Shown: in pieces, positions 1 to 8,421 of the stretch
How the letters are laid out: every line of letters starts with the position of its first letter
How positions within the stretch are numbered: position 1 is the stretch's first letter
Assembly (NCBI GenBank): GCA_036500965.1
Contig: DASYBC010000090.1
Location: forward strand, 27,289-91,288
Direction: 5' to 3'
Length of the DNA: 64,000 bases
DNA from: AP-15 sp036500965
Lineage (GTDB): Bacteria > Pseudomonadota > Alphaproteobacteria > ATCC43930 > CGMCC-115725
Translations under genes and position numbers: made by a program
The notes under the pieces: model-generated
The model's input: the letters and a program-made list of their open reading frames with translations, nothing else
What the model was told of the DNA's origin: nothing
Databases searched by the model: none

Positions 1-37
1 TCAGCGCGCAGCGCTCGGCCTCGGCCCGGCGCAATGA
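1..37 (+). CDS. rph: RNase PH, C-terminal end only (partial)
   Basis: The first 37 bases, read in frame 2, give the peptide QRAALGLGPAQ and a TGA stop that overlaps the rdgB ATG (ATGA). RNase PH proteins commonly end in a short helix of this type, and rph directly upstream of rdgB is a common alphaproteobacterial order. RNase PH is a phosphorolytic 3'-5' exoribonuclease that trims tRNA precursors. Only eleven residues are visible, so the call rests on the ending, the overlap and the neighbour. Confidence 0.6.
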   Translation, partial: QRAALGLGPAQ

Positions 38-633
38 CCCGCCGCTTTGCAGGGGACCGGCTGGTGATCGCCAGCCACAACCCCGGCAAGGTCGCGGAAA
101 TCGCCGAGCTGTTGGCGCCGTTCGCGATCGGCGTCACCTCGGCCGAGGCGCTCGGCCTGCGCGAGCCCGAGGAGACCGGCGACAGCTTCGAAGCCAATGC
201 GGCGCTGAAGGCGCGCGCCGCGACCGGGGCTAGCGGGCTGCCCGCGCTCGCCGACGATTCCGGGCTCGTCGTACCCGCATTGGACGGCGCCCCCGGCATC
301 TATTCGGCGCGCTGGGCCGGCCCTCAGAAGGACTTTGCGGCGGCGATGGCGCGCGTCCAGCGCGAGCTCGGCGACCGCGACCGCAGCGCGCATTTTGTCG
401 CGGTGCTGGCGCTGGCTTGGCCCGACGGCGAGATCGCGCTGTTCCGCGGCGAGGTCGCCGGCCACCTCGTGTGGCCGCCGCGCGGCGAGCGCGGCTTTGG
501 CTACGACCCGATGTTTCTGCCCGAGGGCGGCGCCGAGACGTTCGGCGAGATGGACCCGGCCGCGAAGCACCAGATCAGCCATCGCGCCCGGGCCTTCGCC
601 AGGCTCGTCACAGCCTGCTTTGCCGGTTCATAG
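34..633 (+). CDS. rdgB: RdgB/HAM1 non-canonical purine NTP pyrophosphatase
   Basis: A 199-residue cytoplasmic house-cleaning enzyme that hydrolyses dITP, ITP and XTP to monophosphates, keeping deaminated purines out of DNA and RNA. The N-terminus carries the family signature (ASHNPGKVAEI), followed by the ADDSGL motif near residue 70, the APGIYSARWAG stretch and the FGYDPMFLP motif near residue 150. It ends with the usual SHRARA-type helix. Length matches the family. The ATG overlaps the rph stop, implying translational coupling. Confidence 0.95.
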   Translation: MTRRFAGDRLVIASHNPGKVAEIAELLAPFAIGVTSAEALGLREPEETGDSFEANAALKARAATGASGLPALADDSGLVVPALDGAPGIYSARWAGPQKDFAAAMARVQRELGDRDRSAHFVAVLALAWPDGEIALFRGEVAGHLVWPPRGERGFGYDPMFLPEGGAETFGEMDPAAKHQISHRARAFARLVTACFAGS

Positions 634-656
634 GATGAGCCGTCCGCTCGTTGTCA

Positions 657-756
657 CCCTCACCCGCCCAGCCCTGCGGGCCGGGTCCTTCCTCTCCCGC
701 ACTGCGGGAGAGGATGCCAACCCACGGACTAAGATCCGGGGGGAGGCGGGTGAGGG
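657..756. repeat. Nested palindromic repeat in the rdgB-hemW junction
   Basis: Two perfect nested inverted repeats. The outer arms of 12 bp (CCCTCACCCGCC) are at 657-668 and 745-756. The inner arms of 11 bp (CCTCTCCCGCA) are at 691-701 and 703-713, with a one-base loop. There is no stop in the hemW frame, so the element could be translated if hemW starts at 635. A related hairpin lies just upstream of an RluA-family gene near 57.05 kb. It resembles the short dispersed palindromes of proteobacterial intergenic regions. Confidence 0.8.
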
Positions 757-760
757 AAGC

Positions 761-1924
761 GTGGGTGAGGGTCGCGCCGCAAAGCCGCTCGCGGTTTACA
801 TCCACTGGCCGTTCTGCCGCTCGAAATGCCCGTATTGCGACTTCAACAGCCATGTCCGCGACGGGATCGACGCGGTGCGCTGGACGCGTGCATTGCTGGC
901 CGACCTCGACCATCAGGCCGAGTTGCTGCCGGATCGCGAGGTGGGCTCGGTGTTTTTCGGCGGCGGCACCCCCTCCTTGATGCCACCGGAAACCGTGGCC
1001 GCATTGCTCGACCGCCTGCGCCGGCGCTGGCCGGTCGCCGCCGATGTCGAAATCACCCTCGAGGCCAACCCGAACTCGGCCGAGGCCGAGCGCTTCCGCG
1101 CCTTTGCCGCAGCCGGGGTCAACCGGCTGTCATTGGGCGTTCAGGCGCTCGACCCGGCGGCGTTGCGCTTTCTCGGCCGGGCCCACGACCGCGCCGAGGC
1201 GATCGCCGCGATCGAGCGCGCGCGCGACAATTTCGCCCGCTTCTCGTTCGACCTGATCTATGCCCGCCCCGGCCAGAGCCTCGCCGGCTGGCGGCATGAG
1301 CTCGACGAGGCGCTCGGCCTCGCCGGCGAGCATCTCTCGCTCTATCAGCTGACCATCGAGCCCGGCACCGCTTTTGCCGCCTTGGCCCGGCGCGGCGATC
1401 TGGCGGTGACCGATGAAGACACCGCCGCCGCTCTGTTCGAAATGACGCAGCAGCGCCTCGCCGCTCACGGGCTGCCGGCCTACGAGATCTCGAACCACGC
1501 CCGCCCAGGCGCCGAATGCCGCCACAACCTCGCTTATTGGCGCTACCAGGATTACGCCGGCATCGGCCCCGGCGCGCATGGCCGGGTGACCCGCGGCAAT
1601 GTCAAATACGCGACCCGCCAATACCGCGCGCCGGAGCGCTGGCTCGCCGCGGTCGAGACGGTCGGCAGCGGCCTCGAAGAGACCGCGGCGATCGGCCGCG
1701 CCGCGGCTGTGGAAGAGATGCTGATGATGGGGCTGCGCCTCGTCGAAGGCGCTGCCCGCGCCGATCTCGAAGCCCTCGCCGAGGAGGACGCCGAGAGCTT
1801 GTTCGCCGGCAGCCTTGCTCGGCTGATCGAAGGCGGCTTTCTCACCCTCGACGAGCAGCGCCTTATCGCCACCCCTGCCGGCCGCCAGCGGCTCAATTCG
1901 GTGCTCGCCGCCCTGCTTTCCTGA
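761..1924 (+). CDS. hemW: Radical SAM heme chaperone HemW
   Basis: Related to oxygen-independent coproporphyrinogen III oxidase. HemW binds heme and a [4Fe-4S] cluster and is thought to deliver heme to respiratory enzymes. The radical SAM motif is CRSKCPYC (CX3CX2C) near the N-terminus after VYIHWPF, followed by FFGGGTPS (SAM binding) and the C-terminal HemW domain. I chose the GTG at 761, which gives 387 residues, close to the family norm, with GAGGGA just upstream. An in-frame ATG at 635, two bases after the rdgB stop, would add 42 residues, mostly encoded by the palindromic repeat at 657-756. The start is therefore uncertain although the gene is not. Confidence 0.9.
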   Translation: MGEGRAAKPLAVYIHWPFCRSKCPYCDFNSHVRDGIDAVRWTRALLADLDHQAELLPDREVGSVFFGGGTPSLMPPETVAALLDRLRRRWPVAADVEITLEANPNSAEAERFRAFAAAGVNRLSLGVQALDPAALRFLGRAHDRAEAIAAIERARDNFARFSFDLIYARPGQSLAGWRHELDEALGLAGEHLSLYQLTIEPGTAFAALARRGDLAVTDEDTAAALFEMTQQRLAAHGLPAYEISNHARPGAECRHNLAYWRYQDYAGIGPGAHGRVTRGNVKYATRQYRAPERWLAAVETVGSGLEETAAIGRAAAVEEMLMMGLRLVEGAARADLEALAEEDAESLFAGSLARLIEGGFLTLDEQRLIATPAGRQRLNSVLAALLS

Positions 1925-2091
1925 GATCGCGATCCCTGATCGCACGCGGCGTGCGGGAATCGAAATTCCGCCCGGTCCCGTTCTCGTCTGCGCGGCCCAC
2001 AGGTCTTCGAGAATGGCGGCGCGAGTGAAACGCGCGGCCGTCGTCGCGTCGATCTTATCGCGGCGAGCAAAAGGCTCCGCGCAAGGAGCAA

Positions 2092-2178
2092 GTCGTGCCG
2101 GTCACGCTGTCGGCGATGCCGGAAGCGCCGCGCTGGCTGGAAGCGCATGGCCGTCGTCCCCAAGCCGAACGGGTCATC
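2092..2178 (+). pseudogene. Possible remnant of an MFS transporter
   Basis: The 331-base gap 1925-2255 holds no intact gene. Reading from 2116 in one frame gives MPEAPRWLEAHGRRPQAERV. This closely resembles the loop between TM6 and TM7 of sugar/aromatic-acid MFS transporters (typically PESPRWL followed by a GR and a helix with AER). The sequence on both sides has no transporter character, so only a short fossil seems to remain. The similarity is short, and chance in GC-rich DNA is possible. Confidence 0.35.
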
Positions 2179-2255
2179 CCTTGCTGCTGGCCTGGCACGG
2201 CATCAACCAGCGCCGGGCGATCCTGGAGCAGATCTCGACCTGAGCCTGATCCGGG

Positions 2256-3023
2256 CTAGCGGAACAATGCGCGATGCAGCATGTCGAGGCCCGCCCAGGC
2301 AAGAGTGCACAGCACGGCGAGGCGAAACCACGCAGGCGGGACCCGGCCGCGCAGCCGGCGGCCGAGCGGCATGCCGAGCTGAATTGGGATGATCGCCGCG
2401 GCCGAGACCACCAGATCGGGCCCGGTCAGCGCCCCCGATCCGCCGAGCGACAGCACCAGAGCTAGGCTCGCCGTCAGGGCGAGGATCGCCATGTGCTTGA
2501 CGAAGGTGTCGGGATCGACGCCGAGACCGATCTGGTAGGCGATTAGCGGCGGCCCGAACATCGCCGACATGCCGCCGAGCAGCCCGGCCACGAGCCCGAT
2601 CAGCGGGCTCGCCCAGCGCTCGGTGCCGCGCCTGATGCGGAGCCGCGGCATGAACGACAGCATCGCCGAGAGCAGCACGAACGCCGCGCCGACGATGCTG
2701 TCGAGAGCCCGCCGGTTGATGCTGATCAGCAGATGAGCGCCGATCACAATGCCCAATACCAGGGTGCCGAGGATCGGCGTCAACCGGCGGAATGCGCCGA
2801 GCGCCCCGCCGGCTTCCAGCGTCTGCCGGATATTGGCTGCGACCATCGGCAGGGTCAGCAGCGCCACGGCGACCGGGAGAGGAAGAAACTGGGCGGTCAA
2901 CGGAACCAGCACCAACGGCAGCCCAACGCCGAGCGCGCCCTTGACCACGCCGCCAGCCACGAGCACCAGAATGAGCCCGGCATCAGCCGCCGCCGACAGG
3001 TCGAGGAGCGTCCGCGTCAGCAT
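2256..3023 (-). CDS. TauE/SafE-family membrane protein (sulfite or organosulfonate exporter type)
   Basis: A 255-residue polytopic inner-membrane protein with about eight hydrophobic segments arranged as two repeats. Each repeat has a glycine-rich stretch typical of the family (GGVVKGALGVGLPLVLVPL at the N-terminus, GLVAGLLGGMSAMFGPPLIAY in the middle). Members export sulfite, sulfoacetate or related anions, but the substrate is not predictable from sequence and no sulfur metabolism genes flank it. Start is ATG. It lies 13 bases downstream of the 5-formyl-THF cyclo-ligase gene on the same strand, so the two may be cotranscribed. Confidence 0.85.
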   Translation of the reverse strand: MLTRTLLDLSAAADAGLILVLVAGGVVKGALGVGLPLVLVPLTAQFLPLPVAVALLTLPMVAANIRQTLEAGGALGAFRRLTPILGTLVLGIVIGAHLLISINRRALDSIVGAAFVLLSAMLSFMPRLRIRRGTERWASPLIGLVAGLLGGMSAMFGPPLIAYQIGLGVDPDTFVKHMAILALTASLALVLSLGGSGALTGPDLVVSAAAIIPIQLGMPLGRRLRGRVPPAWFRLAVLCTLAWAGLDMLHRALFR

Positions 3024-3036
3024 CGCCGCGGCCGGC

Positions 3037-3609
3037 TCAGCGCCGGCGCAGGCGGGCCTCGGTGACGATCAGGTCCATCGGAATGTCGTGCGGCTGCGGA
3101 TGGATCGTCTCGATCAGCGACGCTTCGAACCCGACCCCGATCGCCCATGGCCGCGGCGCCAACGCCGCCAAGGTGCGGTCGAAATAGCCGCCGCCATAGC
3201 CGAGCCGATAACAGTCTCGGTCGAAGCCGACGAGCGGCGCCAGCACCGCCTGCGGCAAGACGATCTCGCGCCGTTCCGGGACCGGGATGTTCCACACGCC
3301 ATCGACCAATGGATCGCCCGGCCGCCAGGCGCGGTATTCAAGCGGGCCCTTCTTGTCGATGACCGCCGGCAGTGCCGCGGCCGATCCCGCGGCGATCAGC
3401 CAGTCGATCAGCGGGCGCGGATCGAACTCGGCCTGAAACGGCCAGTAGACGCCGAGGGTGATCCCCGGCCGTTCGGCCAAGAGCTCACGCAGCCGCGCCT
3501 CGATGTCCAGACCCCATTCCCGGCGCAACCCGGGAGCGGTGCCGGTGCGCCACGTCAGCAGCCGCTGCCGCTCGCCGCGCCTCCAGGTCTTTACCGTGGC
3601 CGGATCCAC
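3037..3609 (-). CDS. 5-formyltetrahydrofolate cyclo-ligase family protein
   Basis: A 190-residue enzyme that converts 5-formyl-THF to 5,10-methenyl-THF with ATP, returning a stored folate to the one-carbon pool. The diagnostic C-terminal block LVGFDRDCYRLGYGGGYFDR near residue 135 is clear, and the N-terminal basic helix and the GVYWPF segment also fit. Start is GTG. It belongs to the same minus-strand run as the 142-residue unknown protein and formate-THF ligase, which supports a role in one-carbon folate metabolism. Confidence 0.88.
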   Translation of the reverse strand: MDPATVKTWRRGERQRLLTWRTGTAPGLRREWGLDIEARLRELLAERPGITLGVYWPFQAEFDPRPLIDWLIAAGSAAALPAVIDKKGPLEYRAWRPGDPLVDGVWNIPVPERREIVLPQAVLAPLVGFDRDCYRLGYGGGYFDRTLAALAPRPWAIGVGFEASLIETIHPQPHDIPMDLIVTEARLRRR

Positions 3610-3678
3610 ACGCTGTCCTCATCCGCTGTGCCGAGGGGCACCCACAATCCCGAGAGGACGATCACGGCAGGCGGACCG

Positions 3679-4107
3679 TCAATCCGGGATCAGGTCGAGC
3701 ACATCCTCGCCCTGGTGCAGGCGCTCGGCCAGGCGCGAGTGGAATTCCCTCAGCCATTCGACCATCTCTGTCGGATGCTTGGCGGGTTGCGCGTTTTCGT
3801 ATTCGTTGGCGATCAGCGCCATCATGCTCCTCATGTTTTGTGCTTCGACCCCTCCGAATGGGTAATCAAAGAGCAGGTCGAAATAGAATTTGAACGAGGC
3901 GGGTCTAGCGTCGGGCTTGAGCCGCAATGCCTGCAATTCGCTCAGCCACGTCCTGACCTCATGCTGGAAATGGCGCCGGGTTTGCGGCGGAAAATCGAAG
4001 CCGACCAGCTTGACCAGGTGACGGTTAAGGGGGTTTGACAGCCCGAGGACGATCTGCTCGACCAGCTTGCGCGGGTATGCCACGGTGGTCGCGTCGTCGA
4101 ACGTCAC
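3679..4107 (-). CDS. Hypothetical protein between fhs and the folate cyclo-ligase
   Basis: A soluble 142-residue protein that I do not recognise. It has no signal peptide or transmembrane segment and appears mainly helical, with several aromatic residues (SFKFYFDLLFDYPFGG near residue 72) and an acidic C-terminus. Start is GTG. The gene begins 20 bases downstream of the fhs stop and ends 69 bases before the cyclo-ligase start, so it probably shares a transcript with both. Its base composition is slightly less GC-rich than its neighbours. A link to folate metabolism is guilt by association only. Confidence 0.7.
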   Translation of the reverse strand: MTFDDATTVAYPRKLVEQIVLGLSNPLNRHLVKLVGFDFPPQTRRHFQHEVRTWLSELQALRLKPDARPASFKFYFDLLFDYPFGGVEAQNMRSMMALIANEYENAQPAKHPTEMVEWLREFHSRLAERLHQGEDVLDLIPD

Positions 4108-4127
4108 CGGCAGCGCTCCTTCCTAGC

Positions 4128-5831
4128 TCAGAACAGGCCGGCGATCCGGCCCTCGGCGTCGACCTCGATCGAGTTCGCGGCCGGCACGCGCGGCAGGCCC
4201 GGCATCGTCATGATGTCGCCGCAGATCGCGACGACGAACTCGGCGCCCGCCGACAGCCGCACCTCGCGAATGCCCAGCACATGGCCGCTCGGCGCCCCTT
4301 TGGCATTGGGGTCGGTGGTAAAGCTGAACTGGGTCTTGGCGATGCACACCGGGAAATGGCCGCAGCCCAACTCCTGCAGCTGCGCGAACTGGTCGCGGAC
4401 CGGCTTGTCGGCCTCGATCTCGCTGGCGCCGTAGATGCGCTGGGCGATGGTGCGGACTTTCTCGATCAGCGGCATCTCGTCGGGATAGAGCAGGCGCAGC
4501 TTGGCGGTGCCGCTTTCGGCCAGATCGACGACGGCGTGAGCGAGCTCGACCGCGCCCTCGCCGCCCTGCGCCCAATGGTCGGCGATGACCGCCTTGACGC
4601 CCTCGGCGGCGCACAGCTCCTGCAGCCGCTGGTGCTCTTTCGCGGTATCGGCGCTGAAGCGGTTGACCGACACCACCGCCGGGACCCCGAACTGGCGGAT
4701 ATTGGCGAGATGTCGGGAGAGGTTGGCAAAGCCCTTTTCGAGTGCCGCGACATTCTCCTCGCGCAGCGCATTGAGCGCCACGCCGCCATGCATCTTCAAA
4801 GCCCGCACCGTCGTCACCACCACCGCCGCGGCCGGGGCGAGCCCGGCCTTGCGGCATTTGATGTCGAAAAACTTTTCGGCCCCGAGATCGGCGCCGAACC
4901 CGGCCTCGGTGACGACGTAATCGGCCAGCTTCAGCGCCGTGGTGGTCGCGATCACCGAGTTGCAGCCATGGGCGATGTTGGCGAACGGGCCGCCGTGGAT
5001 GAAGACCGGGTTGTGCTCGATAGTCTGCACCAGGTTGGGAGCGAGCGCGTCCTTTAAGAGCGCGGCCATCGACCCGGCAGCCTTGACCTCGGCCGCGGTC
5101 ACCGGCTTGCGCTCGCGGGTCTGGCCGACGACCATGTTGCCGAGCCGGCGCTGCAAATCGTGGAGGTCGGTCGCCAGGCAGAACGTCGCCATCACCTGCG
5201 AGGCGGCGGTGATGTCGAACCCGTCCTCGCGCGGAAAGCCGTTGGCGACGCCGCCGAGCGAGTCGACAATCGTGCGCAAAGCCCGGTCGTTCATGTCCAT
5301 CGCCCGGCGCCAGGTGACCCGGCGTGGATCGACGCGCGGCTCGAGTCCGTAATAGACGTGGTTGTCGACCAGTGCCGCGAGCAGGTTGTTGGCGGCGCCG
5401 ATCGCATGGATGTCGCCGGTAAAGTGGAGGTTGATGTCCTCCATCGGCACGACCTGGGCATAGCCGCCGCCGGCCGCCCCGCCCTTGACGCCAAAGCACG
5501 GGCCCATGCTGGCCTCGCGCAGGCACAGCATCGCCTTTTTGCCGATTAGGTTCAGCGCGTCGCCGAGCCCGACCGTGGTCGTCGTCTTGCCTTCGCCGGC
5601 GGGGGTCGGGGTGATCGCGGTGACGAGGATCAGCTTGGCGTTCGGCCGCTCCGGCAGCGAGCGGATATAATCGAGCGCGATCTTCGCTTTGTACTTGCCG
5701 TAGGGCGACACCGCGTCATCCGGGATGCGGAGCTTGTCGCCGGCGATCTCGCCGATCGGCCGCATCACCGCTTCCTGGGCGATCTCGATGTTGGATTTCG
5801 GGTTCCTGTGTTGCTCGTCTCCGCGGGCCAC
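4128..5831 (-). CDS. fhs: Formate-tetrahydrofolate ligase
   Basis: A 567-residue cytoplasmic enzyme that makes 10-formyl-THF from formate, THF and ATP, feeding purine synthesis and initiator tRNA formylation. Diagnostic features are the N-terminal IEIAQEAVMRPIGEIA segment, the P-loop-like TPAGEGKTTTTVGLGDAL near residue 75, the REASMGPCFGVKGGAAGGG block and the FTTDPNAKGAPSGH segment near the end. Length matches the family (about 555-560). The start is GTG. An internal ATG at residue 23 would remove the conserved first helix and is unlikely. Several purine genes lie at 45-56 kb in the same window. Confidence 0.97.
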   Translation of the reverse strand: MARGDEQHRNPKSNIEIAQEAVMRPIGEIAGDKLRIPDDAVSPYGKYKAKIALDYIRSLPERPNAKLILVTAITPTPAGEGKTTTTVGLGDALNLIGKKAMLCLREASMGPCFGVKGGAAGGGYAQVVPMEDINLHFTGDIHAIGAANNLLAALVDNHVYYGLEPRVDPRRVTWRRAMDMNDRALRTIVDSLGGVANGFPREDGFDITAASQVMATFCLATDLHDLQRRLGNMVVGQTRERKPVTAAEVKAAGSMAALLKDALAPNLVQTIEHNPVFIHGGPFANIAHGCNSVIATTTALKLADYVVTEAGFGADLGAEKFFDIKCRKAGLAPAAAVVVTTVRALKMHGGVALNALREENVAALEKGFANLSRHLANIRQFGVPAVVSVNRFSADTAKEHQRLQELCAAEGVKAVIADHWAQGGEGAVELAHAVVDLAESGTAKLRLLYPDEMPLIEKVRTIAQRIYGASEIEADKPVRDQFAQLQELGCGHFPVCIAKTQFSFTTDPNAKGAPSGHVLGIREVRLSAGAEFVVAICGDIMTMPGLPRVPAANSIEVDAEGRIAGLF

Positions 5832-5993
5832 GCCGTTTCTCCCTCGCTAGGTGCTGGGCGCGGTCTTAGTCCCTTCGGACCGGCGGGCGCAACCGTTTGC
5901 GCCGCGGCGCCAATCGAGCGCTTCCCGCGCTGGCAGGCTGCGGCCCCGCCGCTGCGACCCTGCCGACGCGAGTTGTTTTCTATTATTCGCTGG

Positions 5994-6473
5994 TTATTTG
6001 AGCGTCTTGGTGCCGGCCTTGGCCACTTGGCCGTCCTGCGTTCCAGTGCCGCCGCTAGCGCCGATCGCGCCGACGACCTTGCCGTCGGCGACGAGCGGCA
6101 ATCCGCCCTCGAGCGGCATCGCCCCGCGCAGCGCCAGGACCGCGGTCCGCCCCTTGCCGAGCGCGTCATCGAATTCTTTTGTCGGCCGGCGGAACAGTGC
6201 GGCCGATCGTGCCTTGTCGATCGCGACCTGGACCGAGCCGATCTGTGCGTTGTCTTCGCGCTCGAAATAGATCAGCTCGCCATCCGGATCGACGATCGCG
6301 ATGACATAGGGGGTCGTCGTGATCTTGGCGGCTTCGGCCACGGCGACGTCGGCCGCCTTTTTCGCTGCGTCGAGCCCGATCGGCATGCCGTAGGGCATCA
6401 CCGCCTGAGCCCGAGCCGAACCGCCCCAGGCCGAAACCGCCAGCACCAAGGCCAGCTTTGCAATGCGCGACAT
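5994..6473 (-). CDS. Secreted GlcG/HbpS-family protein (heme-binding-like)
   Basis: A 159-residue protein with a Sec signal peptide (hydrophobic LALVLAVSAWGGSARAQA), so probably periplasmic. The mature part fits the GlcG/HbpS fold: an N-terminal helix with alternating Ala/Lys, IVDPDGELIYFERED, then AIDKARSAALFRRPT and a glycine-rich end with the pattern PLEGGLPLVADGKVVGAIGASG. Some family members bind heme, while many have no known ligand. It stands alone, with about 160 bases to fhs and a possible promoter region upstream shared divergently with the cupin gene at 6699. Confidence 0.8.
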   Translation of the reverse strand: MSRIAKLALVLAVSAWGGSARAQAVMPYGMPIGLDAAKKAADVAVAEAAKITTTPYVIAIVDPDGELIYFEREDNAQIGSVQVAIDKARSAALFRRPTKEFDDALGKGRTAVLALRGAMPLEGGLPLVADGKVVGAIGASGGTGTQDGQVAKAGTKTLK

Positions 6474-6698
6474 CAGATCCTCCCCGACAGCGGCACGAGC
6501 CTTCGCGCAGCGCGTCCCCGCTCGCTGCCGGGCGACTATATACTTAAGCGACCGGCGAGGCGCCAGCAGCGCCGCCCCTGGGCGATGGACGCAAGGGTGG
6601 GAGGGGATTCCGCGCGTCGCCGAGGCCGCGGGCGAACGATCCGGACGAGCGACCGCGAAATTGCGCTATGATCGGCACCCACGATTGGAGGATCGCCG

Positions 6699-7100
6699 AT
6701 GACGGTCACCACGCCCTTTTTGCAACGGGCGGAAACGCTGGGTCCGCTCGCGTCGCGTTATGTCGAGGTCGAGGATCTGCCGTGGAGGCCGACCCCGTGC
6801 GCCGGGATCGACATGAAGGTGCTGCTCGAAGACCCGGAGAGCGGGCTGATGACCGCGCTGTTCCGCTGGCAGCCGGGATCCGAGCTCGCCTTGCACGAGC
6901 ATGTCGAGGTCGAGCAGACCTTTGTCCTCGAGGGCAGCCTGGTCGATGACGAGGGCGAGGTGCGCGCCGGCAACTATGTCTGGCGCCCCAAGGGCAATCG
7001 CCACTTGGCGCGCTCGCCGAACGGGGCGCTGGTGCTGTCGTTTTTTCTAAAGCCGAACAAGTTTCTCACCGGTGCCGCGGCGGGGCAGCAGCTGCGCTGA
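6699..7100 (+). CDS. Cupin-domain protein (ChrR-type cupin)
   Basis: A 133-residue single-domain beta-barrel protein. The metal-binding motif of cupin box 1 is visible as LALHEHVEVEQTFVLEG, around residues 66-82, and box 2 is GNYVWRPKGNRH. This pattern is that of anti-sigma ChrR-type cupins, but no ECF sigma factor or zinc-binding anti-sigma domain is adjacent, so it is more likely a small free-standing cupin. It begins with ATG 25 bases after the upstream sequence turns AT-richer and is followed closely by an amine oxidase gene, suggesting a two-gene unit. Confidence 0.8.
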   Translation: MTVTTPFLQRAETLGPLASRYVEVEDLPWRPTPCAGIDMKVLLEDPESGLMTALFRWQPGSELALHEHVEVEQTFVLEGSLVDDEGEVRAGNYVWRPKGNRHLARSPNGALVLSFFLKPNKFLTGAAAGQQLR

Positions 7101-7134
7101 GCGGCATTTCGTCAATTTGCGAGGCCACGCGCCG

Positions 7135-8421
7135 ATGGGCGGTCTTCCAGCCGAAGTCGACATCGCGGTCATCGGCGCCGGCGCCGCCGGGATCGGTGCC
7201 GCGCGGCGTCTCCTCGAAGCCGGAGCAGCGCGGGTGCTGGTGCTGGAGGCGCGCGACCGGGTCGGCGGCCGGGTCCATACGATCGCACCCGCCGGGTTCG
7301 CGCTCGATCGCGGCGCCGAATGGCTGCATTCGGCCGACCGAAATCCGCTGTCGCCGATTGCCCAAGAGCTCGGCTTTTCGGTGCAACGCCGGCCGCCCGG
7401 ATGGACCACCCGTCTGTCGCGCAGCGGCGAGACCGCCGCGGCCGAGGCCGATTGGCTCGCCACCCGCGAGGCCCAAGGCCGTGCCCGCCGGAAGGTGGCG
7501 GCGGAGGCTGAGGACCGATCGCTGGCCACGCTGCTCCCGCCCGGAGGGCGCTGGAACGCGCTCCTCGATGCGAGCAGCACCTGGGGGAACGGCGCCGAGC
7601 TCGATCGCGTATCGGTCAAGGACTATGTCCGCTACGACGACAGCAGCACCAGCATCAATTGGCGGCTGCGCGAAGGCTACGGCCGGCTGTTCGAGAAATT
7701 GGCCGAAGGGCTGCCGCTGGCGCTGGCGACGCCGGTTTTGCGGGTCGATCATGCCGGGCGAACGCTACGGCTCGACACCCCGCGCGGCACGGTCGCCGCG
7801 GCGCAGGCCATCGTCACCGTGCCGACCTCGATCCTCGCCGCCGAAGCGATCCGCTTCGACCCGCCGCTATCCGAAAAGCTCGCCGCGGCAGCCGGCTTGC
7901 CGCTCGGCGTTGACAACAAGCTGTTCATTGCGCTTGACGGCGAGCTTCCCGGGCTCGGCCATGACGGGTATCTGGTCGGCTCGACCACCCGGCGCGAGAC
8001 GACGAGCTACCAGATCCGCCCGCTCGGCCGGCCGGCGATCTATTGCTTTTTTGGCGGCCGCTTTGCCGCGGCGATGGAGCGCGAAGGCGAGGCGGCGATG
8101 TTCGCGTTTGCCGCCGACGAATTGGCGGGCCTTATCGGCGGCGACATCCGCCGCCGCATCGCGCCGCTCGCCGCGACCGGCTGGCTCGGCGACCCGTGGT
8201 CGCGCGGCTCCTACTCCTACGCGATGCCCGGCCATGCCGGCGACCGCGCGGCGCTCGCCGCCCCGGTCGACGACCGGCTGTTTTTTGCCGGCGAGGCAAC
8301 CTCGCCGAATTTCTTCTCGACCGCGCACGGCGCCTATATGAGCGGCTGTGCCGCGGCCGACGCCGCTCTCGCCAGCCTGCCCGGCTTTAGGCGAGGGAAG
8401 GCAACCGCGGCCGCTCGTTGA
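7135..8421 (+). CDS. FAD-dependent flavin amine oxidase family protein
   Basis: A 428-residue flavoenzyme. The Rossmann FAD motif is at the N-terminus (IAVIGAGAAGIGAARRLLEAG, followed by VLVLEARDRVGGRV), and the C-terminal FAD contact LFFAGEATSPNFFSTAHGAYMSG is characteristic of the monoamine/polyamine oxidase family. These enzymes oxidise amines to aldehydes with release of hydrogen peroxide, and the substrate is not predictable here. I use the ATG at 7135, because the upstream in-frame ATG at 7072 lies inside the cupin gene and would add residues unlike the family. The 3' end overlaps the phosphatase gene tail to tail by 35 bases. Confidence 0.9.
   Translation: MGGLPAEVDIAVIGAGAAGIGAARRLLEAGAARVLVLEARDRVGGRVHTIAPAGFALDRGAEWLHSADRNPLSPIAQELGFSVQRRPPGWTTRLSRSGETAAAEADWLATREAQGRARRKVAAEAEDRSLATLLPPGGRWNALLDASSTWGNGAELDRVSVKDYVRYDDSSTSINWRLREGYGRLFEKLAEGLPLALATPVLRVDHAGRTLRLDTPRGTVAAAQAIVTVPTSILAAEAIRFDPPLSEKLAAAAGLPLGVDNKLFIALDGELPGLGHDGYLVGSTTRRETTSYQIRPLGRPAIYCFFGGRFAAAMEREGEAAMFAFAADELAGLIGGDIRRRIAPLAATGWLGDPWSRGSYSYAMPGHAGDRAALAAPVDDRLFFAGEATSPNFFSTAHGAYMSGCAAADAALASLPGFRRGKATAAAR

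Noticed and set aside
1..582. Long minus-strand open frame over rdgB
   Set aside because: It mirrors the rdgB coding strand; its translation is Arg/Gly-rich and shows no domain. GC-rich DNA generates such shadows throughout the window.
6699..7100. ECF sigma/anti-sigma (ChrR) system
   Set aside because: Only the cupin domain is visible; no zinc-binding anti-sigma domain or sigma factor gene is adjacent.
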